The notes: a model not told the origin generated them from the sequence alone. Counted from the first letter of the stretch, positions 15,074 to 22,488 are shown. The stretch is 32,419 bases of DNA from Candidatus Moranbacteria bacterium RIFCSPHIGHO2_02_FULL_40_12b (GCA_001784725.1 MFRX01000001.1:16701-49119); one strand, 5' to 3'. Program-made: numbers and translations.

Positions 15074-15997
15074 CTAATACTGCGATTTATATTGGCTGGT
15101 TGTGCTGGAATTCGAATAATTCTGCTGATAATTCCCTCTTGTATTGCCAATCTCCTTTTGCACGGACTTCTGAATCGATCCCACTCCCTTCTGAAGCGCC
15201 TGCATTACCAGCCGGGAAACAAGAGAAGTGATAATTTCCGGAATACTGGTCGCGTTAGCTAATGCTTTATTACCTATATCCTGAGTATCAGCCTGGATGT
15301 CTTTTACTAATGATCCAGGAGTGACAATTTGCCCCCCACTTTCTTTTCCTTTATATCCTTGATACGCTATGGCCTTAGTCATAGCCAGCTTTTCCTCCTC
15401 CGCATATTTAGCACTCGCTTCCCGTAACGCAATATTTCTGTAGCCATATGGATTATTAGCATCATTGGAAAAATAAGCGCCCCAGGCCTGCCAATTACCA
15501 GTTGAAAGCATATCCGCCGGATCGCCTACATATTCATTCAAATTATAACGAGGAATATCGCCGGAAATTGCTTGTTTCGCGGTTTCCTGCAGATAACTGG
15601 AATAATTTCCCGAAACTCCTTCTGTACCGCTTGAATAATTCGAAGCGGAGCTGATTCCTCCCGTAGTAATGGAAAAAAGGTCGTTCATATACACGTCTGT
15701 TTTTTCTGCCGGCTCTTTAACGATAGCATCCCGCCAGTCGATTATAAACATAGCCCCGTCAGTTCCGCCGCCTGACACCATGTTATTTACTTGCTTGGTC
15801 AGCATTTGGACCGCCATTTGTTTCATCATGCCCCTGATCATCGCCATAATCTGGCTCATGATAGTTTCTAACACCTGCTTGAAGCCAGCCGCCCCGAAAT
15901 TTTCCCACCAAATTGCCGCGTGCGTAACTGGAACGGAGAAAAAGTTCACGCAAAGAGTGAAGAGAAGAAAAATTATTATTTTTGTTTTAATATTCAT
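15074..15997 (-). CDS. Exported protein, possibly secretion/pilus-machinery associated
   Basis: 307 aa. Signal peptide 1-27 (cleavage after VTHA). Then an amphipathic, Met-rich helix (TIMSQIMAMIRGMMKQMAVQ), a conserved-looking WRDAI...MNDLFS segment, a Ser/Tyr/Gly linker and two long helices (AMTKAIAYQGYKGKE...; SLVSRLVMQALQKGVGSIQK). The tail is Asn/Ser/Gln-rich. I recall similar proteins near type IV secretion/pilus-like genes in Patescibacteria, but no diagnostic motif is present, so this link is weak. It lies 3 nt downstream of the 16001 gene, so the two are translationally coupled. Confidence 0.75.
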   Translation of the reverse strand: MNIKTKIIIFLLFTLCVNFFSVPVTHAAIWWENFGAAGFKQVLETIMSQIMAMIRGMMKQMAVQMLTKQVNNMVSGGGTDGAMFIIDWRDAIVKEPAEKTDVYMNDLFSITTGGISSASNYSSGTEGVSGNYSSYLQETAKQAISGDIPRYNLNEYVGDPADMLSTGNWQAWGAYFSNDANNPYGYRNIALREASAKYAEEEKLAMTKAIAYQGYKGKESGGQIVTPGSLVKDIQADTQDIGNKALANATSIPEIITSLVSRLVMQALQKGVGSIQKSVQKEIGNTRGNYQQNYSNSSTTSQYKSQY

Positions 15998-16000
15998 TGC

Positions 16001-16987
16001 CTATAAATTAAACGGAGTTTCATTGATTCCAATTTCCTTAAATTTGCCTTCGACTTCCTGGGCGAAACTCAAGCTAATACTAATCAAGCTCTGGATATTG
16101 GAAAGTTGAGTAATAGTTCGTACTGGGTCATTATCATCCGGGTTGTCTTTATCTTTAAGGGAAATGGCGTATTTAAAAAGCCGCAGACCTTTCTCGTGAA
16201 TATCCAACATGTTTTCCGGAACTTCAACTTCTTTCATTTGGTCATAAGCAGCTTCTCCTTTTTCAGCGATGTCTTTGAAATAGGAGATATTGGACATTGA
16301 ATTTGAAAGCATGGTTACCTGTTGCAGAAATTCTTCGCTAAAAGCGTCAATATCCTTGATGTCGCTGATTTTTTTGGGTGAATTACTGATAGCAATATAG
16401 GAAAGCGCGGTCAAATATTCAGTGGTATCCCTTTTTTCCATTTCCTTCCTTTTTTCCTCGGATAATTCCGCATAATTTTGTTTTTTGATCTTAATATCCT
16501 TTTCGTCAATATCCGGCAGGTTGTCAAAGGTCAATTCATTTCCCAGCGAATTTTGCAGAATATTGTCCAAGTCCTCTATGGAGATTTCTTTATTATTGCT
16601 TATTCCGCTGCCTATCAATCCGGCTACTTGCGTGGACAATTCCTCCGTCAGGTTTATTTTATCCGCGCTTTTTTCGGACGTATTTTCGTCCTTTGTTTCT
16701 TCATTATTATCCGCGGTTTCAATTTTATCTCCCGGAGCCGGTTTTAGCGGATCATATCCGCCAAACACTTCCGCCCCGTCGGAATATCCATCGCCGTCAG
16801 AATCCTTATTGTTCGGGTCGGTTCCATAACCCTTTTCTTCTTCATCAGTCAGCCCGTCCTGATCCGAGTCCAAAAAAATATTTTTTCCGTTTTTTTTGTC
16901 TTCATCAGCCAAAGCAAAAACGGCGAAACTCAAAACCAAAAGTCCCGCGAAAACGGCCAATGATTTTTTTATAGTTTTTGTTTTCAT
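16001..16987 (-). CDS. Exported thrombospondin-type-3-repeat (calcium-binding) protein
   Basis: 328 aa. Signal peptide 1-27 (cleavage after ALA). At about 39-85, two acidic repeats: DSDQDGLTDEEEKGYGTDP and DSDGDGYSDGAEVFGGYDP. These are the DxDxDGxxD calcium-binding pattern of TSP3/dockerin-like repeats. An acidic linker follows, then a helical domain from about 110 to the end with no recognised family. It is first in a two-gene minus-strand unit with the exported protein at 15074, suggesting that both act at the cell surface. The intergenic stretch upstream is AT-rich; no clear SD. Confidence 0.85.
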   Translation of the reverse strand: MKTKTIKKSLAVFAGLLVLSFAVFALADEDKKNGKNIFLDSDQDGLTDEEEKGYGTDPNNKDSDGDGYSDGAEVFGGYDPLKPAPGDKIETADNNEETKDENTSEKSADKINLTEELSTQVAGLIGSGISNNKEISIEDLDNILQNSLGNELTFDNLPDIDEKDIKIKKQNYAELSEEKRKEMEKRDTTEYLTALSYIAISNSPKKISDIKDIDAFSEEFLQQVTMLSNSMSNISYFKDIAEKGEAAYDQMKEVEVPENMLDIHEKGLRLFKYAISLKDKDNPDDNDPVRTITQLSNIQSLISISLSFAQEVEGKFKEIGINETPFNL

Positions 16988-17065
16988 CCGTTTATATTAT
17001 AGCACTATTTTAATTATACTACAAAGCAAGGAAAATGGCTCTGTGAATAACTCAAAAAGTGGAAT

Positions 17066-17102
17066 AAAAAACCCGCGCGAATATATATTATTATTCACGC
17101 GG
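17066..17102 (-). terminator. Terminator of the 17105-17644 gene
   Basis: On the minus strand CCGCG..TATTCGCGCGG forms a stem (one mismatch) followed by GTTTTTT. It lies directly after the stop codon. Confidence 0.75.
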
Positions 17103-17104
17103 AT

Positions 17105-17644
17105 TTATCCCTTTTTTTCCTCCTTTTTATTCTTATCACTAAGAACTTTTACTCCTTTTATTACTCCTAACGTTGCGATAGTTGTGGCTCCAATAAACCA
17201 CCAATTAATCCCTTTTTTTGGCCCCTTTTTGAATATTTCCATATCGTTGTCGGTAATCGCTAACGCTAAATTCAGGAGGGGAAATCTTCTCTCTATCAAT
17301 TCTTTTAATCCCGTTTTAAAGTCCCTTGGATCTATGTTTTTTTGGCGAGACCGCAATGACCATTCATCGGAAATAGAATTTCTAAACATGATGCACTCGC
17401 TTTCATAGTCGGGATTTTGGTAAATCGAAAGAGATGGATTGTCAAGTTGCCGATATACCGGCCAAAGGTATTTTTCCTCAAATTCCAGTATTTTTTCCCA
17501 TTTTTCATCCTGTGAAATATCAGGATCTTTCCAGTGATAAAGACAGTACATTTTCTCGGCAGTGCGGAAGAAATTTCGCAGAAGATCGGCCGAGATTTTT
17601 GTTTCTTTTTGCGTTTCTTTGACGAACCGTGATTCGCTTATCAT
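17105..17644 (-). CDS. Unknown protein with C-terminal membrane anchor
   Basis: 179 aa. Residues 1-140 are soluble and helical (ISADLLRNFFRTAEKMYCLYHWKD; EFEEKYLWPVYRQLDNPSLS). A single hydrophobic helix at about 146-168 (WWFIGATTIATLGVIKGV) is followed by a Lys/Glu tail, so the bulk faces the cytoplasm as a tail-anchored protein. The family is not recognised. The SD AAGGAGG lies 7 nt before ATG, with a promoter TTGCTT-17-TATAAT. It resembles the other small, SD-led minus-strand genes of the window but is not paired with a divergent regulator. Confidence 0.7.
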   Translation of the reverse strand: MISESRFVKETQKETKISADLLRNFFRTAEKMYCLYHWKDPDISQDEKWEKILEFEEKYLWPVYRQLDNPSLSIYQNPDYESECIMFRNSISDEWSLRSRQKNIDPRDFKTGLKELIERRFPLLNLALAITDNDMEIFKKGPKKGINWWFIGATTIATLGVIKGVKVLSDKNKKEEKKG

Positions 17645-17680
17645 TTTCTCGCCTCCTTTTCAAAAATTTCCGTTCAGGCA

Positions 17681-17709
17681 ATTATATTACCAACCTGAAA
17701 TAAAAGCAA
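17681..17709 (-). promoter_or_regulatory. Promoter of the 17105-17644 gene
   Basis: Minus strand: TTGCTT (17709-17704), 17-bp spacer, TATAAT (17686-17681). The leader is about 35 nt. Confidence 0.65.
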
Positions 17710-17713
17710 ATAA

Positions 17714-17778
17714 ATGTATAGTTAACACCGTAAGGTAACACTTGGTATAGTTATGGGTAACACCTGTTAGCTATACAT
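17714..17778. repeat. Long inverted repeat with internal TAACAC units
   Basis: Arms 17714-17727 and 17765-17778 match at 13 of 14 positions (ATGTATAGTTAACA). The 37-bp loop holds further GGTAACAC copies. It lies just after the stop of the wzy-like gene. Confidence 0.6.
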
Positions 17779-19370
17779 TAGTTTTCCACAGTAGTTACTC
17801 CAATAGAATTAACACCGACCAATAATTCTGCCGTCAACCAAAATAAAATTTGTCCTTGCTGAATGTCCCAAAAATAATGGTCAAAAAGCATGATGAAAAT
17901 AAATCCTATCACAACACTTTTTAATATTATTGTCAAGTAAAAATCCCTCTCCAATCTCCCTTTTGAAAAGGGAGAGAATTTGAATATTCTCCACAAAAAC
18001 CATAAAAATAAAATAAGTCCTATTAATCCCAACTCACTCCAGATTAGGAGAAAAACATTATGCACCGGCTGGAATTGCCAGGATTCAAGAATTATCACAC
18101 TGTATTTTTGCATTTCTAGAACAAACTGGCCATTTCCGATCCCGAAAATAGGATTATCGGATATAATTTTATCGGATAAATTTAAGTATATTATTCGCTC
18201 ATTAAGAGATTTAAGTATTAAGGAGTTAATATTCGGCTTTATTGCAATAATTAGCAGTAAGGAAATTAGAGATAACAGTAGTAATCTTTTTATATGTTCC
18301 ACGTGGAACATATTTCGAAGTAAATTTTTATGAATTGTTCCACACGGAACAATCCTATTCCTGTAAATTTTAAGGAAAATATATAAAATGGCCATAATAA
18401 GACCTAAAATGGCGGATTTAGAGAAAGTAATCATTAAAGCGATAAATTGGATAAATAATGCTATTTTTAAAAATCCCTCTTTATTTCTCCCTTTTAAAAA
18501 GGGAGAAAGTTTAAAAATTGTTCCACATGGAACAATTCCATTTTCCTCCTTTGTAAAAGGGGGATTAAGGGGGATTTTTATTAACTTCCAATATACCCAA
18601 GTTATAATTATTGAAAACAATAAAAATCCGCCTAAAATATTGGGATGCGGAAATAATCCATAAGCGCGGATGAATTTTTCTCCGCCGAAGATGACTTTGG
18701 CCACTCCTGGTATATTTGGTGAAATTAAGCTTTCTTTAAGCCAAAATAATCCAACGGAGTGCTGAATTAAATACTGCCAAATTCCAATTATTGCCTGAAA
18801 TAAGCCAATAAAAATGATAATTTGGAATACGCGCTGTAGAAATGTTTCATGTGAAACATTTTCGGCTTCTGTCATTCCGGCCATCAAGCCGGAATCTAGA
18901 AAAACTTTAGATCCTGAATCGAATTCAGGATGACATTTCTTATAAATTTTTCCACATGGAACAATTCTGACAATAATATACAGAAATAATAAATTAAACT
19001 CCAAAATTTTAATCGCACGGAACAGGGCAATTACCTGATTGTCAGACCAAAGGATGGAAATAAAAATCCAAAGGTTAAAAATCAACAGAATTTTAAGTAA
19101 CGGATTATTTAAGCCAAAACATTGTTTAATACTTGACAAATACTCCGATTTATTTCGTAATATAAATGTTCCCCAAAAAACAACAGTTAAAATAAGAAAA
19201 ATATCGCTTAAATAAAGGTAAATTCCGGAATATTCGTTAAATTGGCCGTTTATTGGATAAAAAAACAGTACTTTTCGGACAAATAAAGTAAAGGTCAGGA
19301 GAAAACCATAAAAAAACCAGATATCCGGGCGGGTTTTGAAATTGTTCCAAAAATTTTTTAGTGCATTCAT
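17778..19370 (-). CDS. O-antigen ligase / Wzy-like polytopic membrane protein riddled with in-frame repeats
   Basis: 530 aa with about a dozen hydrophobic segments. Wzy_C/O-antigen-ligase hallmarks are GLFPHPNILGGFL (about 237-249) and QPVHNVFLLIWSELGLIGL near 435-453; members join or polymerise undecaprenyl-linked glycans on the outer face. Several loops are translations of DNA repeats: CHPEFDSGSK..LDSGLMAGMTE (about 145-166), IPLNPPFTKEEN and LSPFLKGRNKEGF (about 262-300), KFSPFSKGRLERDF (about 463-477). Others come from parS-like palindromes: IVPCG (three times), NVSHET and NMFHVEH. All lie between membrane helices, which would tolerate them. The frame is unbroken. No clear promoter was identified; the 202-bp intergenic region upstream is AT-rich. 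Confidence 0.88.
   Translation of the reverse strand: MNALKNFWNNFKTRPDIWFFYGFLLTFTLFVRKVLFFYPINGQFNEYSGIYLYLSDIFLILTVVFWGTFILRNKSEYLSSIKQCFGLNNPLLKILLIFNLWIFISILWSDNQVIALFRAIKILEFNLLFLYIIVRIVPCGKIYKKCHPEFDSGSKVFLDSGLMAGMTEAENVSHETFLQRVFQIIIFIGLFQAIIGIWQYLIQHSVGLFWLKESLISPNIPGVAKVIFGGEKFIRAYGLFPHPNILGGFLLFSIIITWVYWKLIKIPLNPPFTKEENGIVPCGTIFKLSPFLKGRNKEGFLKIALFIQFIALMITFSKSAILGLIMAILYIFLKIYRNRIVPCGTIHKNLLRNMFHVEHIKRLLLLSLISLLLIIAIKPNINSLILKSLNERIIYLNLSDKIISDNPIFGIGNGQFVLEMQKYSVIILESWQFQPVHNVFLLIWSELGLIGLILFLWFLWRIFKFSPFSKGRLERDFYLTIILKSVVIGFIFIMLFDHYFWDIQQGQILFWLTAELLVGVNSIGVTTVEN
17940..17980 (-). repeat. In-frame palindromic repeat in wzy-like gene (SPFSKGRLERDF)
   Basis: AAATCCCTCT..TCTCCCTTTTGAAAAGGGAGA, a dispersed-repeat type also seen at 18469-18513 and 26749-26785. 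Confidence 0.7.
18295..18310. other. Perfect parS-like palindrome
   Basis: TGTTCCACGTGGAACA, identical to the parS consensus bound by chromosomal ParB proteins; perfect palindrome of 18 bp including the flanking A/T. It lies in coding sequence and is read as MFHVEH. Confidence 0.6.
18336..18351. other. parS-like palindrome, centre altered
   Basis: TGTTCCACACGGAACA; differs from 18295-18310 only at two central positions. Read as part of IVPCGTI. Confidence 0.5.
18469..18513 (-). repeat. In-frame palindromic repeat in wzy-like gene (SPFLKGRNKEGF)
   Basis: Same family as 17940-17980: AAATCCCTCT, then TCTCCCTTTTAAAAAGGGAGA. Confidence 0.7.
18519..18534. other. parS-like palindrome, centre altered
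   Basis: TGTTCCACATGGAACA, flanked by ATT/ATT; the arms are perfect. Sits between two in-frame repeats. Confidence 0.5.
18540..18582 (-). repeat. In-frame repeat in wzy-like gene (PLNPPFTKEEN)
   Basis: TTTTCCTCCTTTGTAAAAGG followed by GGGATTAAGGGGGATTTTTA; a dispersed intergenic-type repeat read in frame. Confidence 0.65.
18843..18858. other. parS-like palindrome variant
   Basis: TGTTTCATGTGAAACA; keeps the outer TGTTTCA..TGAAACA arms of parS. Read as NVSHET. Confidence 0.5.
18871..18936 (-). repeat. RPE-like repeat encoding CHPEFDSGSK..AGMT
   Basis: GTCATTCCGGCCATCAAGCC at one end and GAATTCAGGATGACAT at the other, with two internal palindromes. It resembles protein-coding palindromic elements such as those of Rickettsia. 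Confidence 0.7.
18948..18963. other. parS-like palindrome, one arm degraded
   Basis: TTTTCCACATGGAACA; 15 of 16 bases match 18519-18534. Read as VPCGK. Confidence 0.45.
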
Positions 19371-19572
19371 TAATTACATTATACATTTATTTTACGCTAT
19401 TATAAATATATCCTGAATGAATTTCTAACAGGGTTGACAATATATTCTATGGTATAGTAAGTTAGTTTATTAAGATATTAAGGTGTATAATAGTATAAAA
19501 TTAGTTTTTTAAAAACTGAATAAAAAAAATCAAAAAATCAAAAAATTCTAAAAAAGAAAGAGAGGAAAAAAA

Positions 19573-21267
19573 ATGAAAAATATTTATTTCATTGAAGCAA
19601 AATCTCCGGGAGCGCATATTTTCAGCAGGACTCGGATACCGCGACTTGGCGCTATTATGATGGCCACTATTCTAAGAGACAGGGGTTACAATACAAAAGT
19701 TTTTATTGAAGACATTGCAAAAATAGATTGGTCATTACTGGAAGATGCAGATATGATATGTATTTCTTCCATTACATCTACCGCGCCAAGAGCATACGAG
19801 ATTGCAAAGCGTTTCAGCGGAAAAAAAATTCCTGTTGTAATGGGAGGTCCGCACTCAACTTTTATGACTGAGGAAAGTTTGCAACATGCTAATTATGTGG
19901 TAAGAGGTGAAGGAGAAGAAACTATTATTGAACTGGTTAATCTTTTAAGCGGTAATGCAAATATTAATCAGCATGTTGGAATAATAAAAGGGTTGTCCTA
20001 CTGGCATAACGGGAGGATTTATCACAATCCTAACAGAGAACTTATTCCCGATCTTAATATCTATCCCATTCCAGATCTTAATCTGGTTTATCGATGGAAC
20101 AAAACAGTAATTCCAGTTGCAACTTCCAGAGGATGCCCATTTAACTGCAAATTCTGTTCAGTAATTCCGATGTTCGGAAGAAAAATTCGCACCAGAAGTA
20201 CTGGTTTAGTTATTGAGGAACTGAAACAGGTAGAGAAGTATAAACCAAGACATGTTTTTATCATCGATGACAATTTTGCTCCGAAAAAAGAAAGAGCGAG
20301 AGTGAAAGAATTACTGAAAGCGATGATAGAAAACAGCATAAAACTTGAATGGAGCGCTCAAGTCAGGGCTGATGCGGCGGAGGACGAAGAACTGCTGGTG
20401 TTGATGAAGAAAGCCGGATGCTTTGCGGTGTATATAGGATTTGAATCAATAAATCCAGAAACACTTCGGCTTTATAACAAAGGTCAGAGTTTAGACGATA
20501 TTAGAAATGCTATCCATGTCTTCAAAAAGTATTCAATAAATATTCACGGGATGTTCGTGTTGGGTTCGGACACGGATGATATCCAAACGATAAAAAATAC
20601 TGCCCGGCTTGCAAAAGAATTAGAGATTGACTCTGTTCAATTTATGATGTTAACGCCGCTTCCCGGAACACCTCTTTTTGGAGAACTAAAAGACCAGGGA
20701 CGACTACTTCATACCGATTGGAGCAAATATGACGCTCACCATGCGGTATTTGATCCATGTAATATGTCGGCACTTGAGCTTCATATCTATACACTAAAAG
20801 CTATGAAAAAATTCTATTCCTGGTGGGAAATATTAAGGAAACTCGTGAAGATAAAATGGTATCATGTTATGGTAAAATGGTACGGAAATAGATCTGTCTC
20901 CAAAGCCCTGAGAAAGAAAAAAAAATATCTAAGCTTGCTTTCTGATATTATAGATGGTTCAGTTAAGAAATTTCCGCGGGAGAAAGTGAAAGGGATTGCC
21001 GTAGTTACTGAAGGCCATGAGGCAGACAATTATGGAAGAAATTTTTTCAAGATTTTTCTGGAAGATCTTGGGATAGAAGATCCACAAATTGAAATGGTGC
21101 AAGAAGGAAGTTTACCTATTAGGGGATTTTCATTGAACCAACTTTGCCGAAAAATCGGCAACAGTTTGGGTGCAAAAGACAAAAAAATAAGGAGGGCATT
21201 CGAAATTGCCAGGGGCGTTCTAAATGGTGTGGATTTAGAGTGCACTAAGGCGAAGTTTATTATGTAG
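19573..21267 (+). CDS. B12-binding-domain radical SAM enzyme
   Basis: 564 aa. N-terminal cobalamin-binding-like Rossmann domain at about 15-145 (PRLGAIMMATILRDRGYNTKV; VVMGGPHSTFM; VVRGEGEETIIEL). No DxHxxG motif is seen, so cobalamin binding is uncertain. The radical SAM core has CPFNCKFC (Cys 188, 192, 195), FIIDDNFAP and YIGFESINPETLRLYNKGQ. After the core (about residue 420) comes a basic, helical, unrecognised extension of about 140 aa. Enzymes of this shape do methylations, cyclisations or sulphur insertions on lipids, tetrapyrroles or peptides; the substrate cannot be told. GAGAGGA before ATG is a good SD. No partner gene is adjacent. Confidence 0.88.
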   Translation: MKNIYFIEAKSPGAHIFSRTRIPRLGAIMMATILRDRGYNTKVFIEDIAKIDWSLLEDADMICISSITSTAPRAYEIAKRFSGKKIPVVMGGPHSTFMTEESLQHANYVVRGEGEETIIELVNLLSGNANINQHVGIIKGLSYWHNGRIYHNPNRELIPDLNIYPIPDLNLVYRWNKTVIPVATSRGCPFNCKFCSVIPMFGRKIRTRSTGLVIEELKQVEKYKPRHVFIIDDNFAPKKERARVKELLKAMIENSIKLEWSAQVRADAAEDEELLVLMKKAGCFAVYIGFESINPETLRLYNKGQSLDDIRNAIHVFKKYSINIHGMFVLGSDTDDIQTIKNTARLAKELEIDSVQFMMLTPLPGTPLFGELKDQGRLLHTDWSKYDAHHAVFDPCNMSALELHIYTLKAMKKFYSWWEILRKLVKIKWYHVMVKWYGNRSVSKALRKKKKYLSLLSDIIDGSVKKFPREKVKGIAVVTEGHEADNYGRNFFKIFLEDLGIEDPQIEMVQEGSLPIRGFSLNQLCRKIGNSLGAKDKKIRRAFEIARGVLNGVDLECTKAKFIM

Positions 21268-21271
21268 AATT

Positions 21272-21311
21272 GGGGCGAAGTCGCTTAAGTATGCGACCCG
21301 CCCTTCTTTTT
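21272..21311 (+). terminator. Terminator after the radical SAM gene
   Basis: GGGCG-AA-GTCGC / GCGAC-CGCCC stem, then TTCTTTTTT. A 19-bp odd palindrome (CTATTAGAA/TTCTAATAG) follows at 21316-21334. Confidence 0.85.
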
Positions 21312-21357
21312 TATCCTATTAGAAATTCTAATAGCACTTTATTTCTAAAGGGATTTA

Positions 21358-21385
21358 TTGACTAACTTTTTTGAATTGATATGAT
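21358..21385 (+). promoter_or_regulatory. Promoter of the tRNA-Ala cluster
   Basis: TTGACT (21358-21363), 16-bp spacer, TATGAT (21380-21385). The transcript would start near 21392, ahead of the tRNA-like relic. Confidence 0.6.
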
Positions 21386-21400
21386 TACTTATAGTTTCGC

Positions 21401-21443
21401 GCGGGCCTATATTCTAGTGGTAAAACACTTCATGGCACCCGCC
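21401..21443 (+). pseudogene. tRNA-like 5' relic
   Basis: GCGGG...CCCGC (21401-21405 / 21438-21442) encloses a tRNA-Gly-like TAGTGGTAAAAC D-arm and a CATGGCA anticodon-like segment. No T-arm follows. 12 bp before tRNA-Ala, in the same transcript. Confidence 0.45.
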
Positions 21444-21454
21444 TGCTGTGAAAT

Positions 21455-21527
21455 GGGGATATAGCTCAGTTGGTAGAGCGCTTCCATGGCATGGAAGAGG
21501 TCAGGAGTTCGAGTCTCCTTATCTCCA
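21455..21527 (+). tRNA. tRNA-Ala (GGC)
   Basis: Acceptor GGGGATA / TATCTCC with the alanine identity pair G3-U70; anticodon loop ATGGCAT (GGC); T-arm AGGAG-TTCGAGT-CTCCT; discriminator A. CCA is not encoded. Confidence 0.95.
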
Positions 21528-21581
21528 CAGCATTTCGGGCAGGTGGAGAAAGTTAAGGGCGTGATTCTCTTTAGATCCACT

Positions 21582-21652
21582 GGGCTTATAGTTAAACGGT
21601 ATAACAGGGCATTCGCATTGCTCAATTCCGGGTTCAATTCCCGGTAAGTCCA
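21582..21652 (+). tRNA. tRNA-Ala (CGC)
   Basis: Acceptor GGGCTTA / TAAGTCC with G3-U70; short D-arm GTTA..TAAC; anticodon loop TTCGCAT (CGC); T-arm CCGGG-TTCAATT-CCCGG. The stretch 21528-21581 contains only a GTGGA/TCCAC-closed hairpin. Confidence 0.88.
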
Positions 21653-21730
21653 CAATAAAAAATTTAGCGTGATAATTTTTAAAAGCAGCTGGTTTGAGTA
21701 ATTAAAAAATTTTGAATTTAAAATGAAAGA

Positions 21731-21754
21731 GGCCTCTGATAATTGATCAGGGCC
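21731..21754 (-). terminator. Hairpin after the LuxI-like gene
   Basis: GGCC-CTGAT...ATCAG-GGCC stem (one bulge). On the minus strand it follows the stop of the 21762-22358 gene and is trailed by a T-rich stretch. Confidence 0.6.
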
Positions 21755-21761
21755 CCGTAGT

Positions 21762-22358
21762 TTAGATTAATGTTAAGAAACTCTCATTTTTTGCCAAGTG
21801 CGGCACCTGGCTGATGTGCGTCATCATTGGAACCAGCCGCAGATTTGCAGATTTTTTGTGAGTCAATTCCTCTCCCAATTCTATGAAAACATCCATTTTT
21901 TCCCGTTTCACTATGCGGGCAATTCCTCTTCTTGCCAATGCGTAGATATATTCATATCCCCGATCAACTGCGTACTGGTAAATAAGAGCATACAACATGC
22001 ATTTGACCGCGGGATCTTTGGAAATTATCCGAGAAATTTCAAGAGAATGCGGTTGTATTTTTCCAATCGCTTTAGCTGCAGGAAGCTCTATTTTATCATC
22101 AGTTATCAATCGACATCCGGTTATTATTTTTCTTCTTTCGCAGTTTTCTCCCGAGATACAAACAATATAATCCGCGTACTGATCAATTAAATCCCTTTCT
22201 ATTTTTTCTTCATTCTCCGGTTCCCATCTGCGGTTATGTTTAATAACAAATTCGTAATATCGCAGACGTTGGAACTCTTTGCGGAGTGGTTCGTCATGAG
22301 TCGTAGGTTCTAAAAGAAGAAATATCCTTCCCGTAATGTCTTCCATCAGTTTTTGCAT
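21762..22358 (-). CDS. LuxI/FeeM-like autoinducer-synthase-fold acyltransferase
   Basis: 198 aa, the size of LuxI-type synthases, which join an acyl donor to an amine (SAM or an amino acid). The conserved constellation is present: R33 and F37 (RYYEF), W45, E54-R-D56..D59 (ERDLID), R83 (GCRLI) and E107..R110 (EISRI). Spacing in the blocks R-x3-F, W-x8-E-x-D-x2-D and E-x2-R equals that of LuxI. The C-terminal half (MLYALIYQYAVDRGYEYIYALA) fits the GNAT-like core. It could be an acyl-homoserine-lactone synthase, an N-acyl amino acid synthase (FeeM) or an exosortase-associated relative; the product is unknown. Strong SD AAAGGAGGT, buried in a leader hairpin. A divergent HTH gene starts at 22674. 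Confidence 0.75.
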   Translation of the reverse strand: MQKLMEDITGRIFLLLEPTTHDEPLRKEFQRLRYYEFVIKHNRRWEPENEEKIERDLIDQYADYIVCISGENCERRKIITGCRLITDDKIELPAAKAIGKIQPHSLEISRIISKDPAVKCMLYALIYQYAVDRGYEYIYALARRGIARIVKREKMDVFIELGEELTHKKSANLRLVPMMTHISQVPHLAKNESFLTLI

Positions 22359-22360
22359 CT

Positions 22361-22423
22361 TTTACCTCCTTTGCATTTTGAGGGGGATACCCCCTTTTTT
22401 AGCGCAACGCAAAGGGAGGTAAA
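22361..22423 (-). promoter_or_regulatory. SD-sequestering leader structure
   Basis: In the mRNA, 22423-22409 pairs with 22374-22361: 14 bp with one bulged base, burying the SD AAAGGAGG and reaching to 4 nt before the ATG. Inside is a second hairpin AGGGGG-TAT-CCCCCT (22396-22381). An upstream AAAGGGG (22431-22425 region) can pair with the anti-SD CCCTTT instead, freeing the SD. This allows two exclusive folds, as in riboswitches, thermometers or protein-controlled leaders; the signal is unknown. Confidence 0.65.
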
Positions 22424-22488
22424 TCCCCTTTATTTGGTTAAATTTTAGTTAAATTATTGTTTTTTTAAAGATCTTTCTTGGACATTAA

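Noticed and set aside
15669..17408. Plus-strand frames opposite the exported proteins and the anchored protein
   Set aside because: Shadows; the minus-strand genes have signal peptides, calcium-binding repeats or SD sequences.
17714..17778. CRISPR array or attachment site
   Set aside because: Only irregular TAACAC copies within one inverted repeat, no spacers and no cas genes. No CRISPR-like periodic repeats were seen anywhere in the window.
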